DNA from: Vibrio algicola | GTDB lineage: Bacteria; Pseudomonadota; Gammaproteobacteria; Enterobacterales; Vibrionaceae | Reading direction: 5' to 3' | Length of the DNA: 64,000 nt | Assembly (NCBI RefSeq): GCF_009601765.2 | Contig: NZ_CP045700.1 | Location: 806,001 to 870,000 of the forward strand | Shown: piece by piece, positions 1-8,758 of the stretch | Layout of the letters: the number at the start of each line of letters is the position of its first letter | How positions within the stretch are numbered: position 1 is the first letter of the stretch | Notes under the pieces: generated by a model | The model's input: only the letters and a program-made list of their open reading frames with translations | Told to the model about the DNA's origin: nothing | The model's database searches: none | Program-made: the position numbers and the translations under genes

Positions 1-486
1 GGTCACTAAAATGCCCACACCAATGATAGTGACGTATAAATCAATATCAAACACCGCCGCCACAAAAATGGCTAAACCATTAAGCCAAATCGCACACGAT
101 AAGATTGTGAGAGGAAATTGCAACCAAGTGTAGACTTGCTCGGATATTTTGCCAAAGCGCATCCTGATCACTTCCATCGCGGTATCCACTCGCAGTTTGC
201 GATAGCGCGAAGCAAAGTACCAAGCCGCAACAAAGAAGCCTAACGCATTCCCCCAAAATAAAAACAATACCGCAAAACCATCTTCATAGGCTTTAGCTGC
301 TGCACCGGTAAAGGTCCAAGCTGAAAATTGAGTCATAAACGCCGTGGCACCTGCCATCCACCACATCATCGCTCCGCCGCCACGAATAAATCCGGCAGAG
401 GTTTTGGCAAAACGTTTGAAGATAAAAGCAGCCACAATAATGAAGATAAAGTAACCCACAATAATCGCGATATCTAACAGGTTCAT
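1..486 (-). CDS. Sodium:solute symporter (SSF family), 3' part outside window
   Basis: The minus-strand frame opens with ATG at 484-486 and stays open for 162 codons to the window edge, so only the N-terminal third is visible. Translation starts MNLLDIAIIVGYFIFIIVAA, a first membrane helix, followed by a Gly-rich GGGAMMWWMAGATAFMTQFS segment typical of the SSF family, then more hydrophobic helices. A weak AAGAGAG ribosome site precedes the ATG. It sits just downstream of the PL17 lyases on the same strand but beyond a strong terminator. By context (inference) it probably imports alginate oligouronides or DEH monomer with sodium, like ToaA/ToaB-type symporters of alginate-using vibrios. Family assignment is firm; the substrate is not shown by sequence. 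Confidence 0.8.
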   Translation of the reverse strand, partial: MNLLDIAIIVGYFIFIIVAAFIFKRFAKTSAGFIRGGGAMMWWMAGATAFMTQFSAWTFTGAAAKAYEDGFAVLFLFWGNALGFFVAAWYFASRYRKLRVDTAMEVIRMRFGKISEQVYTWLQFPLTILSCAIWLNGLAIFVAAVFDIDLYVTIIGVGILVT

Positions 487-516
487 GTGTTCTATAACTC
501 TCTTTAATATGAAAAA

Positions 517-548
517 CGGGCCATTAATACTTTCGCATTAATGGCCCG
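517..548 (-). terminator. Intrinsic terminator after the PL17 lyase pair
   Basis: Perfect 12-bp stem CGGGCCATTAAT/ATTAATGGCCCG with an 8-nt loop. Read on the minus strand it is followed by a run of five T, so it ends transcription of the two PL17 genes. The symporter beyond it would need its own promoter or read-through. Confidence 0.88.
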
Positions 549-589
549 ATCAATTTTACACTAAATCAAAACAATATTTCATTTTTAAA

Positions 590-2776
590 TTAGTTAATTT
601 TTGCGTAGCAACCAGTCCATTGGTAAGTCGTACCAGCAAACTCAACCTTATGCTCTGTGTTTTCTAACTCAGCAGAAGCTGGACGGTTCGAAATACCAAA
701 TACATAGTTCTTACCTGAGGTCAGTGCAATCTCAATCACAGTGCCGGTTGCATTATGACCTATCACTGTCACGGCCTTAACTAAACCGCGAGCATCAATC
801 GATGCTTCGATAGACTCATTAAAGTAACCGTGCGTTTCAAGTACTGAAGCAAATACGTGATTTTGCGCATTTTGACGCAAGATCAACGCAGGCTCCGAAC
901 GTAAGTTGAAATCGGGATCCGTTGCGCCGGTACGTGCAAAGATAAACTCGCTTTCGCCTTTACTTTCATTACCAAGATCAGCAGCAGGGGCACTTGATAC
1001 TAAGCTGTAGTAGCTTGAATCATGCAACCAAGTGATCAATGTGCTACCAGAAACTTTCGCACTGCCAAGGTTCCATAAATGTTGGTAACCGTTGTCTGCA
1101 CCAAGAGGTTTTAATGTGCTTTCAACTTGGTAGTCAAAATCGGTACGAATAACCTGACCTTTGTAGTGGTATGGTAAATCGTATTGATGTGGCGCATCCG
1201 CAAGAATACGATAAACATCAATCACTAATGGTTTTTCGAATTCTTCTAATTCAGCTAAGATCACACTACGTTGCATATCGATGCCATCATAGTATTGTGA
1301 AATAGTGCCACTCATGGCTTGCATGTTGCTGTTTTCAGCGTCAAAGAAATGCTTTTGACCAAATTTAGTTTCTGCTAGAGCAGTATTAAATTTGTTTTGC
1401 GTTTTTTGATCAACCACAACCGTGTTATGCGCGACCGTTTGTTTACAGTATGTTTTGTTCTCTGGGATGTAACGACCACCAAATTTAGGCTCCACGTTAA
1501 CCCAACGACCATAACCGTAATCATGCAGAACTTCGTGACCACGGTTAAATACGCTTAGGTGTAAACCATCGTAGTGACCGTGATCTAACGCTGAATGATA
1601 CTGATGATCTGAGCCATGTTGACCAAACCAAATCAATGCCATGGTATCGTCATCTTTGCTATCACGGTGACGCAGGATGCTTACCCCGCCTTTTTCACCC
1701 TTAGGACCGTCGGTAACAAATAAGCTACCCCAGTTAAATGGCTTGATTTCATCAGCCGCTTCAACTGCATTCGATAGAGTAAGACCAGCAGTATGAACCC
1801 AAACATCTTGTTGGTGGTTGGCCATACCAAGCAAAGTTTCAGTTTGCTCATAACGGTGATAACAAACCGACGTTGCCATGATCACGCCTTCATCATTGAT
1901 GCTGATCGTTTTAGATGAATCATTTAATGCTGGTAAGGTTCCGTCTGGGAAAGCTGTTTTAAATACCGCGTAAGACGTGGTTTTAATCACAGAATCGTTA
2001 AACTCATAAATACCAAGTTCCGGCTGACGACGTTCAATCGATTCTGCAAACAGATAAATTGGACGTAATGAGAAACGGTGGTAGTAAGGACCTTCCATGT
2101 AGTAACCGTCTGGCGAGAACAATTGATCAAGTTGAGCTAAGAAACCACCACTCACTTTATCCATTTTCAAACCATATAGCGCTTTATCAACCGATGCTTG
2201 ATCGTTGATTGCATAACCACAAATACCAACAGCTGCAACCGCCCATAAACCATGGTTATGTACGATGTCGAAGTCATGCCCGTAAGTCACAACAAACATG
2301 TGGATCATTTGCTTGAACAAATCATCTTCAATTTGACGCTTTTGTGCTTCTTCAAGTGTGTGGTAAACACAGCTGTATGCGCAAGATGAATACAGCATCC
2401 ACATGTTTTCGTTCAATGTTTGGTGAAAAAATTTACCCGGAGGGTTTGAATCCAAGCTCACATTGCTTTCCAATGTTGGGTATACCGTCGCGTAAGCAGT
2501 CAGTAATTCAACAATGTAATCGCGGTATTTTTGTTCGCCAGTGATCAAAAATAAACGACCTGCAAGATCCATATTAATGTAGTTTTGCTTATGGCGGTTA
2601 TGTTCGTAACCACCACCTTCGCCGTGACCTGGGACTTCAATACCTACGTTTGCCATGTAAGCATCCGTTTGTGCAATATCACGCGCAAGAGCTTTACCTA
2701 GTAGGCTATCCTTGCCCAGTTCTTTGCCTAATTCCGCGGCTTCTTCAAAACTTAATAATAGAGGTTGGTAGTTCAT
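590..2776 (-). CDS. Oligoalginate lyase, polysaccharide lyase family 17
   Basis: Exolytic alginate lyase of 728 aa that releases unsaturated monouronate from alginate oligomers by beta-elimination. The N-terminal alpha/alpha barrel carries HNHG at residues 173-176 and a GYYMEGPYYHR stretch at about 224-234. These match the Asn/His and Tyr catalytic positions known from the PL17 enzyme Alg17C, with the same 57-residue spacing. The C-terminal half is the heparinase II/III-type beta-sheet domain, with RWVNVEPKFGGRY near residue 440. No signal peptide is seen, so it probably acts in the cytoplasm on imported oligomers. The start is the ATG at 2774-2776, with an AAGGAAAA ribosome site that overlaps the stop codon of the upstream paralogue. 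It is the intact copy of the pair. Confidence 0.93.
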   Translation of the reverse strand: MNYQPLLLSFEEAAELGKELGKDSLLGKALARDIAQTDAYMANVGIEVPGHGEGGGYEHNRHKQNYINMDLAGRLFLITGEQKYRDYIVELLTAYATVYPTLESNVSLDSNPPGKFFHQTLNENMWMLYSSCAYSCVYHTLEEAQKRQIEDDLFKQMIHMFVVTYGHDFDIVHNHGLWAVAAVGICGYAINDQASVDKALYGLKMDKVSGGFLAQLDQLFSPDGYYMEGPYYHRFSLRPIYLFAESIERRQPELGIYEFNDSVIKTTSYAVFKTAFPDGTLPALNDSSKTISINDEGVIMATSVCYHRYEQTETLLGMANHQQDVWVHTAGLTLSNAVEAADEIKPFNWGSLFVTDGPKGEKGGVSILRHRDSKDDDTMALIWFGQHGSDHQYHSALDHGHYDGLHLSVFNRGHEVLHDYGYGRWVNVEPKFGGRYIPENKTYCKQTVAHNTVVVDQKTQNKFNTALAETKFGQKHFFDAENSNMQAMSGTISQYYDGIDMQRSVILAELEEFEKPLVIDVYRILADAPHQYDLPYHYKGQVIRTDFDYQVESTLKPLGADNGYQHLWNLGSAKVSGSTLITWLHDSSYYSLVSSAPAADLGNESKGESEFIFARTGATDPDFNLRSEPALILRQNAQNHVFASVLETHGYFNESIEASIDARGLVKAVTVIGHNATGTVIEIALTSGKNYVFGISNRPASAELENTEHKVEFAGTTYQWTGCYAKIN

Positions 2777-2786
2777 TTCTTTTTCC

Positions 2787-5011
2787 TTATTTTGACTGTA
2801 CTTCTAATGAGTAGAATCCAGTCCAATGATAACTTTTGCCATTTGATTCAACTTTATGCGCAGTATTCTCTGTCGCATCAAGTTTGATTGCTCACCATAA
2901 AGGTAGCAATGCAATCTTGCGTTTCTATTTCAACCACAGAGCCGATGTCGGTATGAGCAATCACTCGAATGTCTTGCGCTTTACCCACGAGCATTGACCG
3001 ATTGTTCAAATTCTTCGTTAAAGTAGCCATGTGTTTCAAGTACCGATGCAAACAAAGTAGAGTTTGCTTTGGTGCGTAGAATAAATGCAGGTTCACTACG
3101 TAGATTAAAACTTGGATCATTAGCACCAGTACGGGTAAAGAACACTTCTCCAGCACTGTTTGATTGTGCCGCATTGGAGTTTGTACCCAACCAAGTGTAG
3201 TAGGTATTATTTTGCAACCAACTGACTAATGCTGTGTCACTTGCCTTGCCACTGGCGAGGTTCCATAGGTGTTTGTAACCTAAGCTATCGCCTAAAGGAG
3301 ATACTTCTTGATTCGCTTCATAATTAAAGTTGGTACGCAGCAATTGACCTTGATATTGATGAGAATAATCAAATTGATGCTCACCATCGTCTTCGGCTGT
3401 TAAACGATATAAATCAAGTAATAACGGCGACTCAAGCCCATCAAGTTTTAACATAAACACGCTACGTTGCATGTCAAAACCTTGGTAATGATCATTCGCA
3501 AACGCGCTCATACCATTAACCTTGGCATCATTCACTTTAAAGAAATGCGGTAAGCCATGCACCATTTCAGCACTTGGGATCTCAAAGTTATTTTGACATT
3601 TTTGATCAACCGTAACGGCATTATGCGCAATGGTTTGACGAGCGTAAGATTTGTTTTCATCGAGGTAACGACCACCAAACTTAGGTTCAACATTGACCCA
3701 GCGACCGAAACCGTATTCACGTAGTACTTCTTGACCACGGTTAAAGTAGCTGATCCCTAAAGTATCAAAGTGACCGTGATCCATCCCGTGTTGACCATAG
3801 TTCATCACCAGTTGGAAGACATCTTTGTTGTCATCTTGAGTTGAATCATCCTGCATACGGATAAAGCCTTGAGCGCCATTATGACCATCACGACCTTCAT
3901 TCAATTCAACACTTTGCCAAAAAGGCAGACCGATATTTTTGCCGTCATTGGTGGCTTGTTCGTACGCACGAGAAAGCTCTAAACCACAAGGGTGAAGCCA
4001 TACTTTGTTTTGAATTTTTGCCATGCCAAGCAGATTTTCATCCACACCCTTTTTCGGATCTGAATAATGTTTGCTGTATTGACTCACCGCCACTTGCACA
4101 CCCATATCGGTAATGCCCATAGTATGAGATGAATCATTTAATGCAGGGAATTCACCATTTGGATAAGCTGTCGCCAGTAATGCTTGTACCGTATTGCCAA
4201 TCACTTTGTCTTTAAAGTTAAAGATATCAAGCTCTGGCATGTGACGATGCAATACTTCGGCAAACACACATAAAGGACGGATCGCGAAGCGATGATAATA
4301 CGGCCCTTCCATGTAATAACCTGATGGTGCGAATAATTCTGAAATTTGCGCTAAGAACCCACCAGGCCCCATTTCGCGTTTCCCTTTTTCAAAATTTTCC
4401 ATGCCAAATACGGCCATGTCTAAATATTCTTTTTTGTTGACGACGATACCGCAAATGCCGACAGCGGCCACCGCCCACATGCCGTGGTTATGAATACGAT
4501 CAAAATCATGACCATATTTCACAGTAAACATATCAAGCATAGGTAAGAAAAGGTTTTTCTCTACATGTTGACGTTCCGTTTCCGACATGAAGTTTGCCAC
4601 ACAAGAATAAGCAAGGCTGGCGTACATTAGCCACATGTGCTCATTTAAGATTTGGTGGAACAAGCGCCCAGTCGGGTTAGTGTTCTTTTGAACATGAAAA
4701 TCAAACTGTAGATATTTGTCAGCGTATAACGCCAGTAACTCAGCAACAAATTTTGCGTATTTCACTTCTTTGGTGACCAAGAATAAGCGACCCGCAACGT
4801 TCATATAGTTGTAGTTTTGCTTGTGGCGATTATGCTCATAACCACCCGCTTCACCATGACCAGGAACATCGTGTCCCAACGCCATGAAGGCATCAACATC
4901 AGCTTTCATTTGAGTAATGGTTTTACCCATTAAGCTTGAACGACCTACTTCTTTTTGCAGTTCTAAAATTTCAGCTTCATTTAGCAGTACTGCGGGGATT
5001 TTCTTACTCAT
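2787..5011 (-). pseudogene. Second PL17 oligoalginate lyase, frameshifted near the 3' end
   Basis: First gene of the operon, paralogous to the downstream PL17 enzyme. The main frame runs from 5011 to a stop at 2981-2983 (676 codons) and keeps the catalytic HNHG and GYYMEGPYYHR motifs. The family C-terminus continues in two other frames: after ...SVNARG the sequence KAQDIRVIAHTD appears one base off (an extra base in the CCC at 2984-2986), ending at 2878-2880. LDATENTAHKVE...WTGFYSLEVQSK then resumes in the third frame to a stop at 2787-2789. Total length is 3n+2, consistent with two +1 events and an ancestral protein of about 741 aa. As read, the product lacks about 65 C-terminal residues of the beta-sheet domain. 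It could be a decaying gene, a still active truncated enzyme, or assembly error. Confidence 0.82.
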
Positions 5012-5198
5012 CCTTAAACCTCAAGCGACAATATTGATTCGAATTAGGTATAAAGTAATACAATAAGCTTAGATTTGCATCCTTCAAATGAAAAAAGAAA
5101 GAACTTAATCACATTAAATGCAGGCTTAAAAGCTTAACCAAGCTATACCTTCTCTTATGTTACACCCTCTCAATTACCGGATAAATAAATAGTATTTT

Positions 5199-5214
5199 TT
5201 TGATTTACATCACG
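5199..5214. promoter_or_regulatory. CRP-like site in the lyase/kdgF divergent promoter
   Basis: TTTGATTTACATCACG reads on the minus strand as CGTGA-N6-TCAAA, close to the CRP consensus TGTGA-N6-TCACA. It lies 12 bp before a perfect palindrome, in the 293-bp region between the divergent PL17 operon and kdgF. Cyclic-AMP control of a catabolic operon is expected. The match is imperfect. Confidence 0.45.
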
Positions 5215-5225
5215 ATTCTCTAGGC

Positions 5226-5242
5226 TTATTGTATGACAATAA
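5226..5242. promoter_or_regulatory. Perfect palindromic operator TTATTGT-ATG-ACAATAA
   Basis: Seven-base perfect inverted repeat with a 3-base spacer, between the divergent PL17 and kdgF genes. Its core fits TNGTNNNACNA, a pattern known for FCD-type GntR regulators such as LldR. Related sequences occur before the second PL7 lyase (11891-11907), and the left half before the other PL7 lyase (10926) and the DehR-like gene (9660). The regulator is not encoded in this window. The rest of the 5012-5304 gap is AT-rich with no ORF. Confidence 0.62.
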
Positions 5243-5304
5243 AACCTTTCAGGTAAGATGCCTCTATTGCAAATACAAACGAATACGATAATTAAGGATT
5301 AAAG

Positions 5305-5634
5305 ATGACTTTTTTTAAGATTGATGACAATGAGTGGGAAGATATTGGCGACGGTATTAAGCGTAAAATCGTTGGCTATACTGACGATCTAATGGCGGTT
5401 CACCTTCGTTTTGATAAAGGTGCCATTGGCGCGCCTCATACTCATGAAATTCATGATCAAATCGGTTATGTAGTAAGTGGTAGCTTTGAAGCTGAGATTG
5501 GCGGCGAAAAACGTGTACTGACTGCGGGTGATGCATACATTGCAAGTAAACATACTGAACATGGTGCGATTGCTTTAGAAGAAGGCAGCATCCTACTGGA
5601 TATGTTCTCTCCTGCACGTCAAGATTTCTTATAA
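5305..5634 (+). CDS. kdgF: KdgF, unsaturated uronate linearising cupin
   Basis: Small single-domain cupin of 109 aa. KdgF-type proteins convert the cyclic 4,5-unsaturated monouronates from pectin or alginate lyases to the linear ketouronate (DEH/DKI). The metal-binding cupin motif is visible as GAPHTHEIHDQIGYVVSGSFE at about residues 41-61, with the later conserved His in ASKHTEHGAI at about 86-95. The start ATG has an AAGGATTAAAG ribosome site. It opens the plus-strand kdgF-kdgK-eda run, divergent from the PL17 lyases, and so converts their product. Length and motifs agree with the family. Function rests on homology and context. Confidence 0.9.
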   Translation: MTFFKIDDNEWEDIGDGIKRKIVGYTDDLMAVHLRFDKGAIGAPHTHEIHDQIGYVVSGSFEAEIGGEKRVLTAGDAYIASKHTEHGAIALEEGSILLDMFSPARQDFL

Positions 5635-5658
5635 TATTTCGACTTAATTGGTGACACT

Positions 5659-6606
5659 ATGACGACATTAAATATTGCTGTGATTGGCGAGTGCATGATT
5701 GAGTTACAGCAATCCGGTGAACTATTAAAGCAAAGCTTTGGTGGTGATACTCTAAACACTGCATTATACCTTGCTCGCTTAACTAAAAATAAAGCGGTGA
5801 ATACCAGTTATATCACAGCGCTAGGCCAAGAAGCTTTTAGCCAAAACATGCTCGATCGTTGGTCACTAGAAGGTATTGATACTCAGCACATTGCTCGTTT
5901 AGATAACAAACAACCGGGTATGTATTACATCGAAACCGATGATACTGGTGAACGTACGTTCTTCTACTGGCGCAATGATGCTGCGGCAAAATTCATGTTC
6001 GATCAACCGCAGAGCCCTGCGTTAATTGATACCCTTTCAAGTTACGATGCTATTTACCTAACCGGTATTACCATTGCGATCTTAACCCAAAATGGTCGTG
6101 AGCAATTATTTGCCCTTTTAGAACAAGTGAAACGCAACGGCGGCAAAGTTATTTTTGATAATAACTATCGTCCTAAACTTTGGGAATGCCAACAAGAGGC
6201 GATCGACACTTACTTAAAAGTATTGTCTTTGACCGATATTGCACTACTCACTTTTGATGATGAGCAAGAGCTTTACGGCGACGACAATATTGAGCAATGC
6301 ATTGCACGTACTCAAAATGCTGGCGTATCTGAAATTGCGATTAAACGCGGTAGTAAAGATTGCGTAGTGATCACCAAAGAAAGCGATAGTGAAGACAATA
6401 TTCAATATGTCGCCACTAAACCTGCGGATAATGTTGTTGATACTACCGCAGCAGGCGATTCGTTCAGTGCGGGTTACCTTGCTAAACGTCTACTTGGATT
6501 CAGCGCCAAAGAATCAGCGTTGTCTGGTCACAAAGTAGCGGGTACGGTTATTCAACATCAAGGGGCGATTATTCCTCTTGAGGCAATGCCAGATATCGGT
6601 CTTTAA
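5659..6606 (+). CDS. kdgK: 2-dehydro-3-deoxygluconokinase (PfkB family)
   Basis: Kinase of 315 aa that phosphorylates KDG to KDPG. The N-terminus IAVIGECMIELQQSG is the PfkB sugar-binding start, with GGDTLNTALYLARL at about 29-42. The C-terminal signature is DTTAAGDSFSAGYLA at about 262-276, containing the catalytic Asp and the GAGD-type anion hole (here AAGD). It starts 24 bp after kdgF and is followed by a 126-bp repeat and then eda, so the Entner-Doudoroff lower branch is together. KdgK is the standard reading; closely related PfkB sugar kinases cannot be wholly excluded. Confidence 0.93.
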   Translation: MTTLNIAVIGECMIELQQSGELLKQSFGGDTLNTALYLARLTKNKAVNTSYITALGQEAFSQNMLDRWSLEGIDTQHIARLDNKQPGMYYIETDDTGERTFFYWRNDAAAKFMFDQPQSPALIDTLSSYDAIYLTGITIAILTQNGREQLFALLEQVKRNGGKVIFDNNYRPKLWECQQEAIDTYLKVLSLTDIALLTFDDEQELYGDDNIEQCIARTQNAGVSEIAIKRGSKDCVVITKESDSEDNIQYVATKPADNVVDTTAAGDSFSAGYLAKRLLGFSAKESALSGHKVAGTVIQHQGAIIPLEAMPDIGL

Positions 6607-6648
6607 TACTATTTTTATCTACAATATTAAAAAACCATCTTCACATAT

Positions 6649-6774
6649 ATACCCAAAGTAATTGAAGTTGCAGTGAGGCAGCAAGTAAACGAAGCCCCAT
6701 GAGCTTAGCTTGCCTAAGTGATTGGGGTGAGTTAGCGCAGCCAACAAAGCTGCAGCTTCAAGTAAGACGGGTAT
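6649..6774. repeat. 126-bp dispersed vibrio-type intergenic repeat with inverted ends
   Basis: Begins ATACCCAAAGTAATTGAAG and ends with the approximate reverse complement (CTTCAAGTAAGACGGGTAT), so it has imperfect 25-bp terminal inverted repeats around a ~75-bp core. It sits between kdgK and eda, so transcripts of the operon would contain it as a folded structure. Shortened relatives lie at 50409-50465 and 56313-56354. It encodes no protein and resembles MITE-like palindromic repeats common in vibrio intergenic regions. Confidence 0.8.
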
Positions 6775-6833
6775 AATGGTTGATTGATATTGTAGGCTAT
6801 ACATCCTTTACTGAATTAATAGAGAAGCAAATT

Positions 6834-7457
6834 ATGTCTAATCTTGATCAACAACTTGCAAACCTTAAAGTTATTCCTGTTATTGCGTTAAACAAAGTTG
6901 AGCACGCATTACCGCTAGCAAAAGCATTAATGGAAAATGGCATGCCTTGTGCTGAAATCACTTTCCGTACTGAAGCGGCTATTGGTGCAATCAAAGCAAT
7001 GCGCGCCGCATACCCAGAAATGCTCATCGGTGCGGGTACTATCCTAACGCCGGCACAAGTTGACCAAGCGATTGACGCTGGTGTTGACTTCATCGTAAGC
7101 CCTGGCTTAAACCCAACAACCGTTAAATACTGCCAATCTAAAAACATGCCAATCGTACCTGGTGTGAACAACCCAAGCTTAGTAGAACAAGCAATGGAAC
7201 TTGGCCTTAAAACGGTTAAATTCTTCCCAGCGGGCCCTTCTGGCGGCGTTGGCATGCTAAAAGCACTAACAGCGGTTTACCCTGTTAAATTTATGCCTAC
7301 TGGTGGCGTAAGCTTATCAAACATCGACGACTACCTAGAGATCCCTGCGGTATTAGCATGTGGCGGTACTTGGATGGTTCCTACTCAACTTATTGACAAT
7401 GAGCAATGGGAAGAGCTAGGCGCATTGGTTAAAGATGCGGTTGCAAAAGTAAACTAA
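6834..7457 (+). CDS. eda: KDPG/KHG aldolase
   Basis: Class I aldolase of 207 aa cleaving 2-keto-3-deoxy-6-phosphogluconate to pyruvate and glyceraldehyde-3-phosphate. The chosen ATG at 6834 (MSNLDQQLANLKVIPVIALN) gives the usual family length; an upstream in-frame start at 6780 would add 18 non-homologous residues overlapping the region just after the repeat. EITFRTEAA (catalytic Glu) lies at about 40-48, the Schiff-base Lys in VKFFPAGPSGG at about 128-138, and MPTGGVS at about 153-159. AGAGAAG upstream is the ribosome site. It completes the route from alginate monomer to central metabolism and is followed by a terminator. Confidence 0.95.
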   Translation: MSNLDQQLANLKVIPVIALNKVEHALPLAKALMENGMPCAEITFRTEAAIGAIKAMRAAYPEMLIGAGTILTPAQVDQAIDAGVDFIVSPGLNPTTVKYCQSKNMPIVPGVNNPSLVEQAMELGLKTVKFFPAGPSGGVGMLKALTAVYPVKFMPTGGVSLSNIDDYLEIPAVLACGGTWMVPTQLIDNEQWEELGALVKDAVAKVN

Positions 7458-7531
7458 TACACCTTGTTATACCTTAAGTTTCACCCTGAGTAATTTACAT
7501 TTTATATTGATCACCCCCTGACAATATTTTG

Positions 7532-7559
7532 CCCTCAACGTAGTTTGAGGGTTTTTTTT
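7532..7559 (+). terminator. Intrinsic terminator after eda
   Basis: Stem CCCTCAA/TTGAGGG with a short loop, followed by eight T. Closes the kdgF-kdgK-eda unit. Confidence 0.85.
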
Positions 7560-7600
7560 AGCCTGGTTTTAGGTAATGAATACGCTGTACATTAAAAGGG

Positions 7601-7631
7601 TTGACCTTCCCCTACTGGTAACCTTTATGCT
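7601..7631 (+). promoter_or_regulatory. CueR-type copper promoter upstream of cueP
   Basis: A -35 element TTGACC (7601-7606) and a -10 element TATGCT (7626-7631) are separated by 19 bp, the over-long spacer of MerR-family promoters. The spacer starts TTCCCCTACTGG, close to the E. coli copA CueR box (ACCTTCC-N7-GGAAGGT), though the right half deviates. It drives cueP and probably cueR. Confidence 0.75.
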
Positions 7632-7664
7632 GATGTTATCCCATAAAATGAATAAGGTCGCATC

Positions 7665-8186
7665 ATGAAGTTATTATCCTTTCTTACACTTTCTATCACG
7701 TTAATTTCAAGCTCAGTATGGGCGAATCAAGCCGATGATTTTAAACATCTCACCGCACCACAAGCCCTTGAAAAAGCACACCAGTATCACGGCACAGAGA
7801 CGGCATCTATCCAAGTTTTCCCCGATCACATTCAAGCTAAATTTAAAGATGGTAGCAACATCAATATTCCGACTGGCGATCAGCATTTACTCTCTATTGC
7901 ACCATACGAATTTAGCACTCACCCTTGCGGCTACCACGTACCAACCGGTTGCCAAGGTGAATTAGTTGAAAAATCAATGCAAGTCAAAATTACCGATTTA
8001 GATAGCAAAAAAGTATTAAAATACGGTATGGTAAAAACTCAAAAAGATGGTTTCATTGATTTTTGGATGCCAAAAGGTAAAGCGAATTTAGAGTTTACGT
8101 TTAACTACAATGGTAAAACCGTCACTAAAGTATTGAGTACCGTCGATGACGCACCTACTTGCATCACCACCATGCAATTGAGCTAA
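7665..8186 (+). CDS. cueP: Periplasmic copper-binding protein CueP
   Basis: Secreted protein of 173 aa with an N-terminal signal peptide (about 1-20, ending VWA|NQ). The CGYHVPTGCQGELVEK block at about 88-103 and a third Cys near the C-terminus (APTCITTMQLS) match the conserved copper-binding cysteines of Salmonella CueP, which holds periplasmic copper and helps supply it to SodC. It lies directly behind a MerR-type copper promoter and before cueR, which supports the assignment. It has no obvious link to the alginate genes around it. Confidence 0.88.
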   Translation: MKLLSFLTLSITLISSSVWANQADDFKHLTAPQALEKAHQYHGTETASIQVFPDHIQAKFKDGSNINIPTGDQHLLSIAPYEFSTHPCGYHVPTGCQGELVEKSMQVKITDLDSKKVLKYGMVKTQKDGFIDFWMPKGKANLEFTFNYNGKTVTKVLSTVDDAPTCITTMQLS

Positions 8187-8280
8187 GAACAATTAAAGCT
8201 ATTAGCTGACCATAAAGTGGCGACGGTTGTTATAATATCAAGCGTCGTTTTGTACCACTCACTTAATCAGGTTTATTGAT

Positions 8281-8679
8281 ATGAACATCAGCCAAGTTGC
8301 CAAATTGACCAGCCTTTCCGCCAAGTCGATTCGTTTTTATGAATCGCAACAGATAGTGGAAAGTCCTTTGCGTTCGAGTAATGGTTATCGGGTTTATAAC
8401 GATGTTCATATCGAGCAGTTAAAATTAGTGGCCCGCGCCAAGGCTGTAGGGTTTAGCTTGGAGGATTGCAAAAGCTTGGTGCTCATGTCTCAAGATCCCA
8501 ACCGCACTAGCGCGGATATTAAGAAAAAAGCCCAACAAAAGCTGGATGATGTTGAGGAAAAATTAGCCGAATTGAATAATATTAAACGACAATTAAATTC
8601 ATGGATCGATGAGTGTCCAGGCGACTCAAGTCCATGTTGCCCGATCATGGATAACCTGCAAGGGAAGTGTGGGGAGTAG
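8281..8679 (+). CDS. cueR: CueR, Cu(I)-responsive MerR-family regulator
   Basis: Regulator of 132 aa. The N-terminal MerR winged helix (MNISQVAKLTSLSAKSIRFY) is followed by a dimerisation coiled coil at about 78-112. The C-terminal metal loop CPGDSSPCC at about 112-120 holds two Cys spaced as the Cu(I)-binding pair of CueR. It would twist the 19-bp-spacer promoter at 7601-7631. It is separated from cueP by 94 bp in the same direction, so it may be cotranscribed and autoregulated. ZntR-like zinc sensors have extra Cys/His residues not seen here. Confidence 0.9.
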   Translation: MNISQVAKLTSLSAKSIRFYESQQIVESPLRSSNGYRVYNDVHIEQLKLVARAKAVGFSLEDCKSLVLMSQDPNRTSADIKKKAQQKLDDVEEKLAELNNIKRQLNSWIDECPGDSSPCCPIMDNLQGKCGE

Positions 8680-8695
8680 AGTTAGCAAGTACAAA

Positions 8696-8728
8696 AAAAT
8701 ACGGCATACTCAAGGTATGCCGTATTTT
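8696..8728. terminator. Bidirectional terminator between cueR and the DehR-like gene
   Basis: Stem of 14 bp, AAAATACGGCATAC/GTATGCCGTATTTT, with a 5-nt loop. The A/T-rich stem ends give a U-tract in both directions, serving the convergent cueR and dehydrogenase genes. Confidence 0.88.
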
Positions 8729-8758
8729 CATTTAGACTCTACTTTGAGTAGGCTCTAA

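Noticed and set aside
5357..5617. Minus-strand ORF inside kdgF
   Set aside because: Antisense shadow of the cupin gene.
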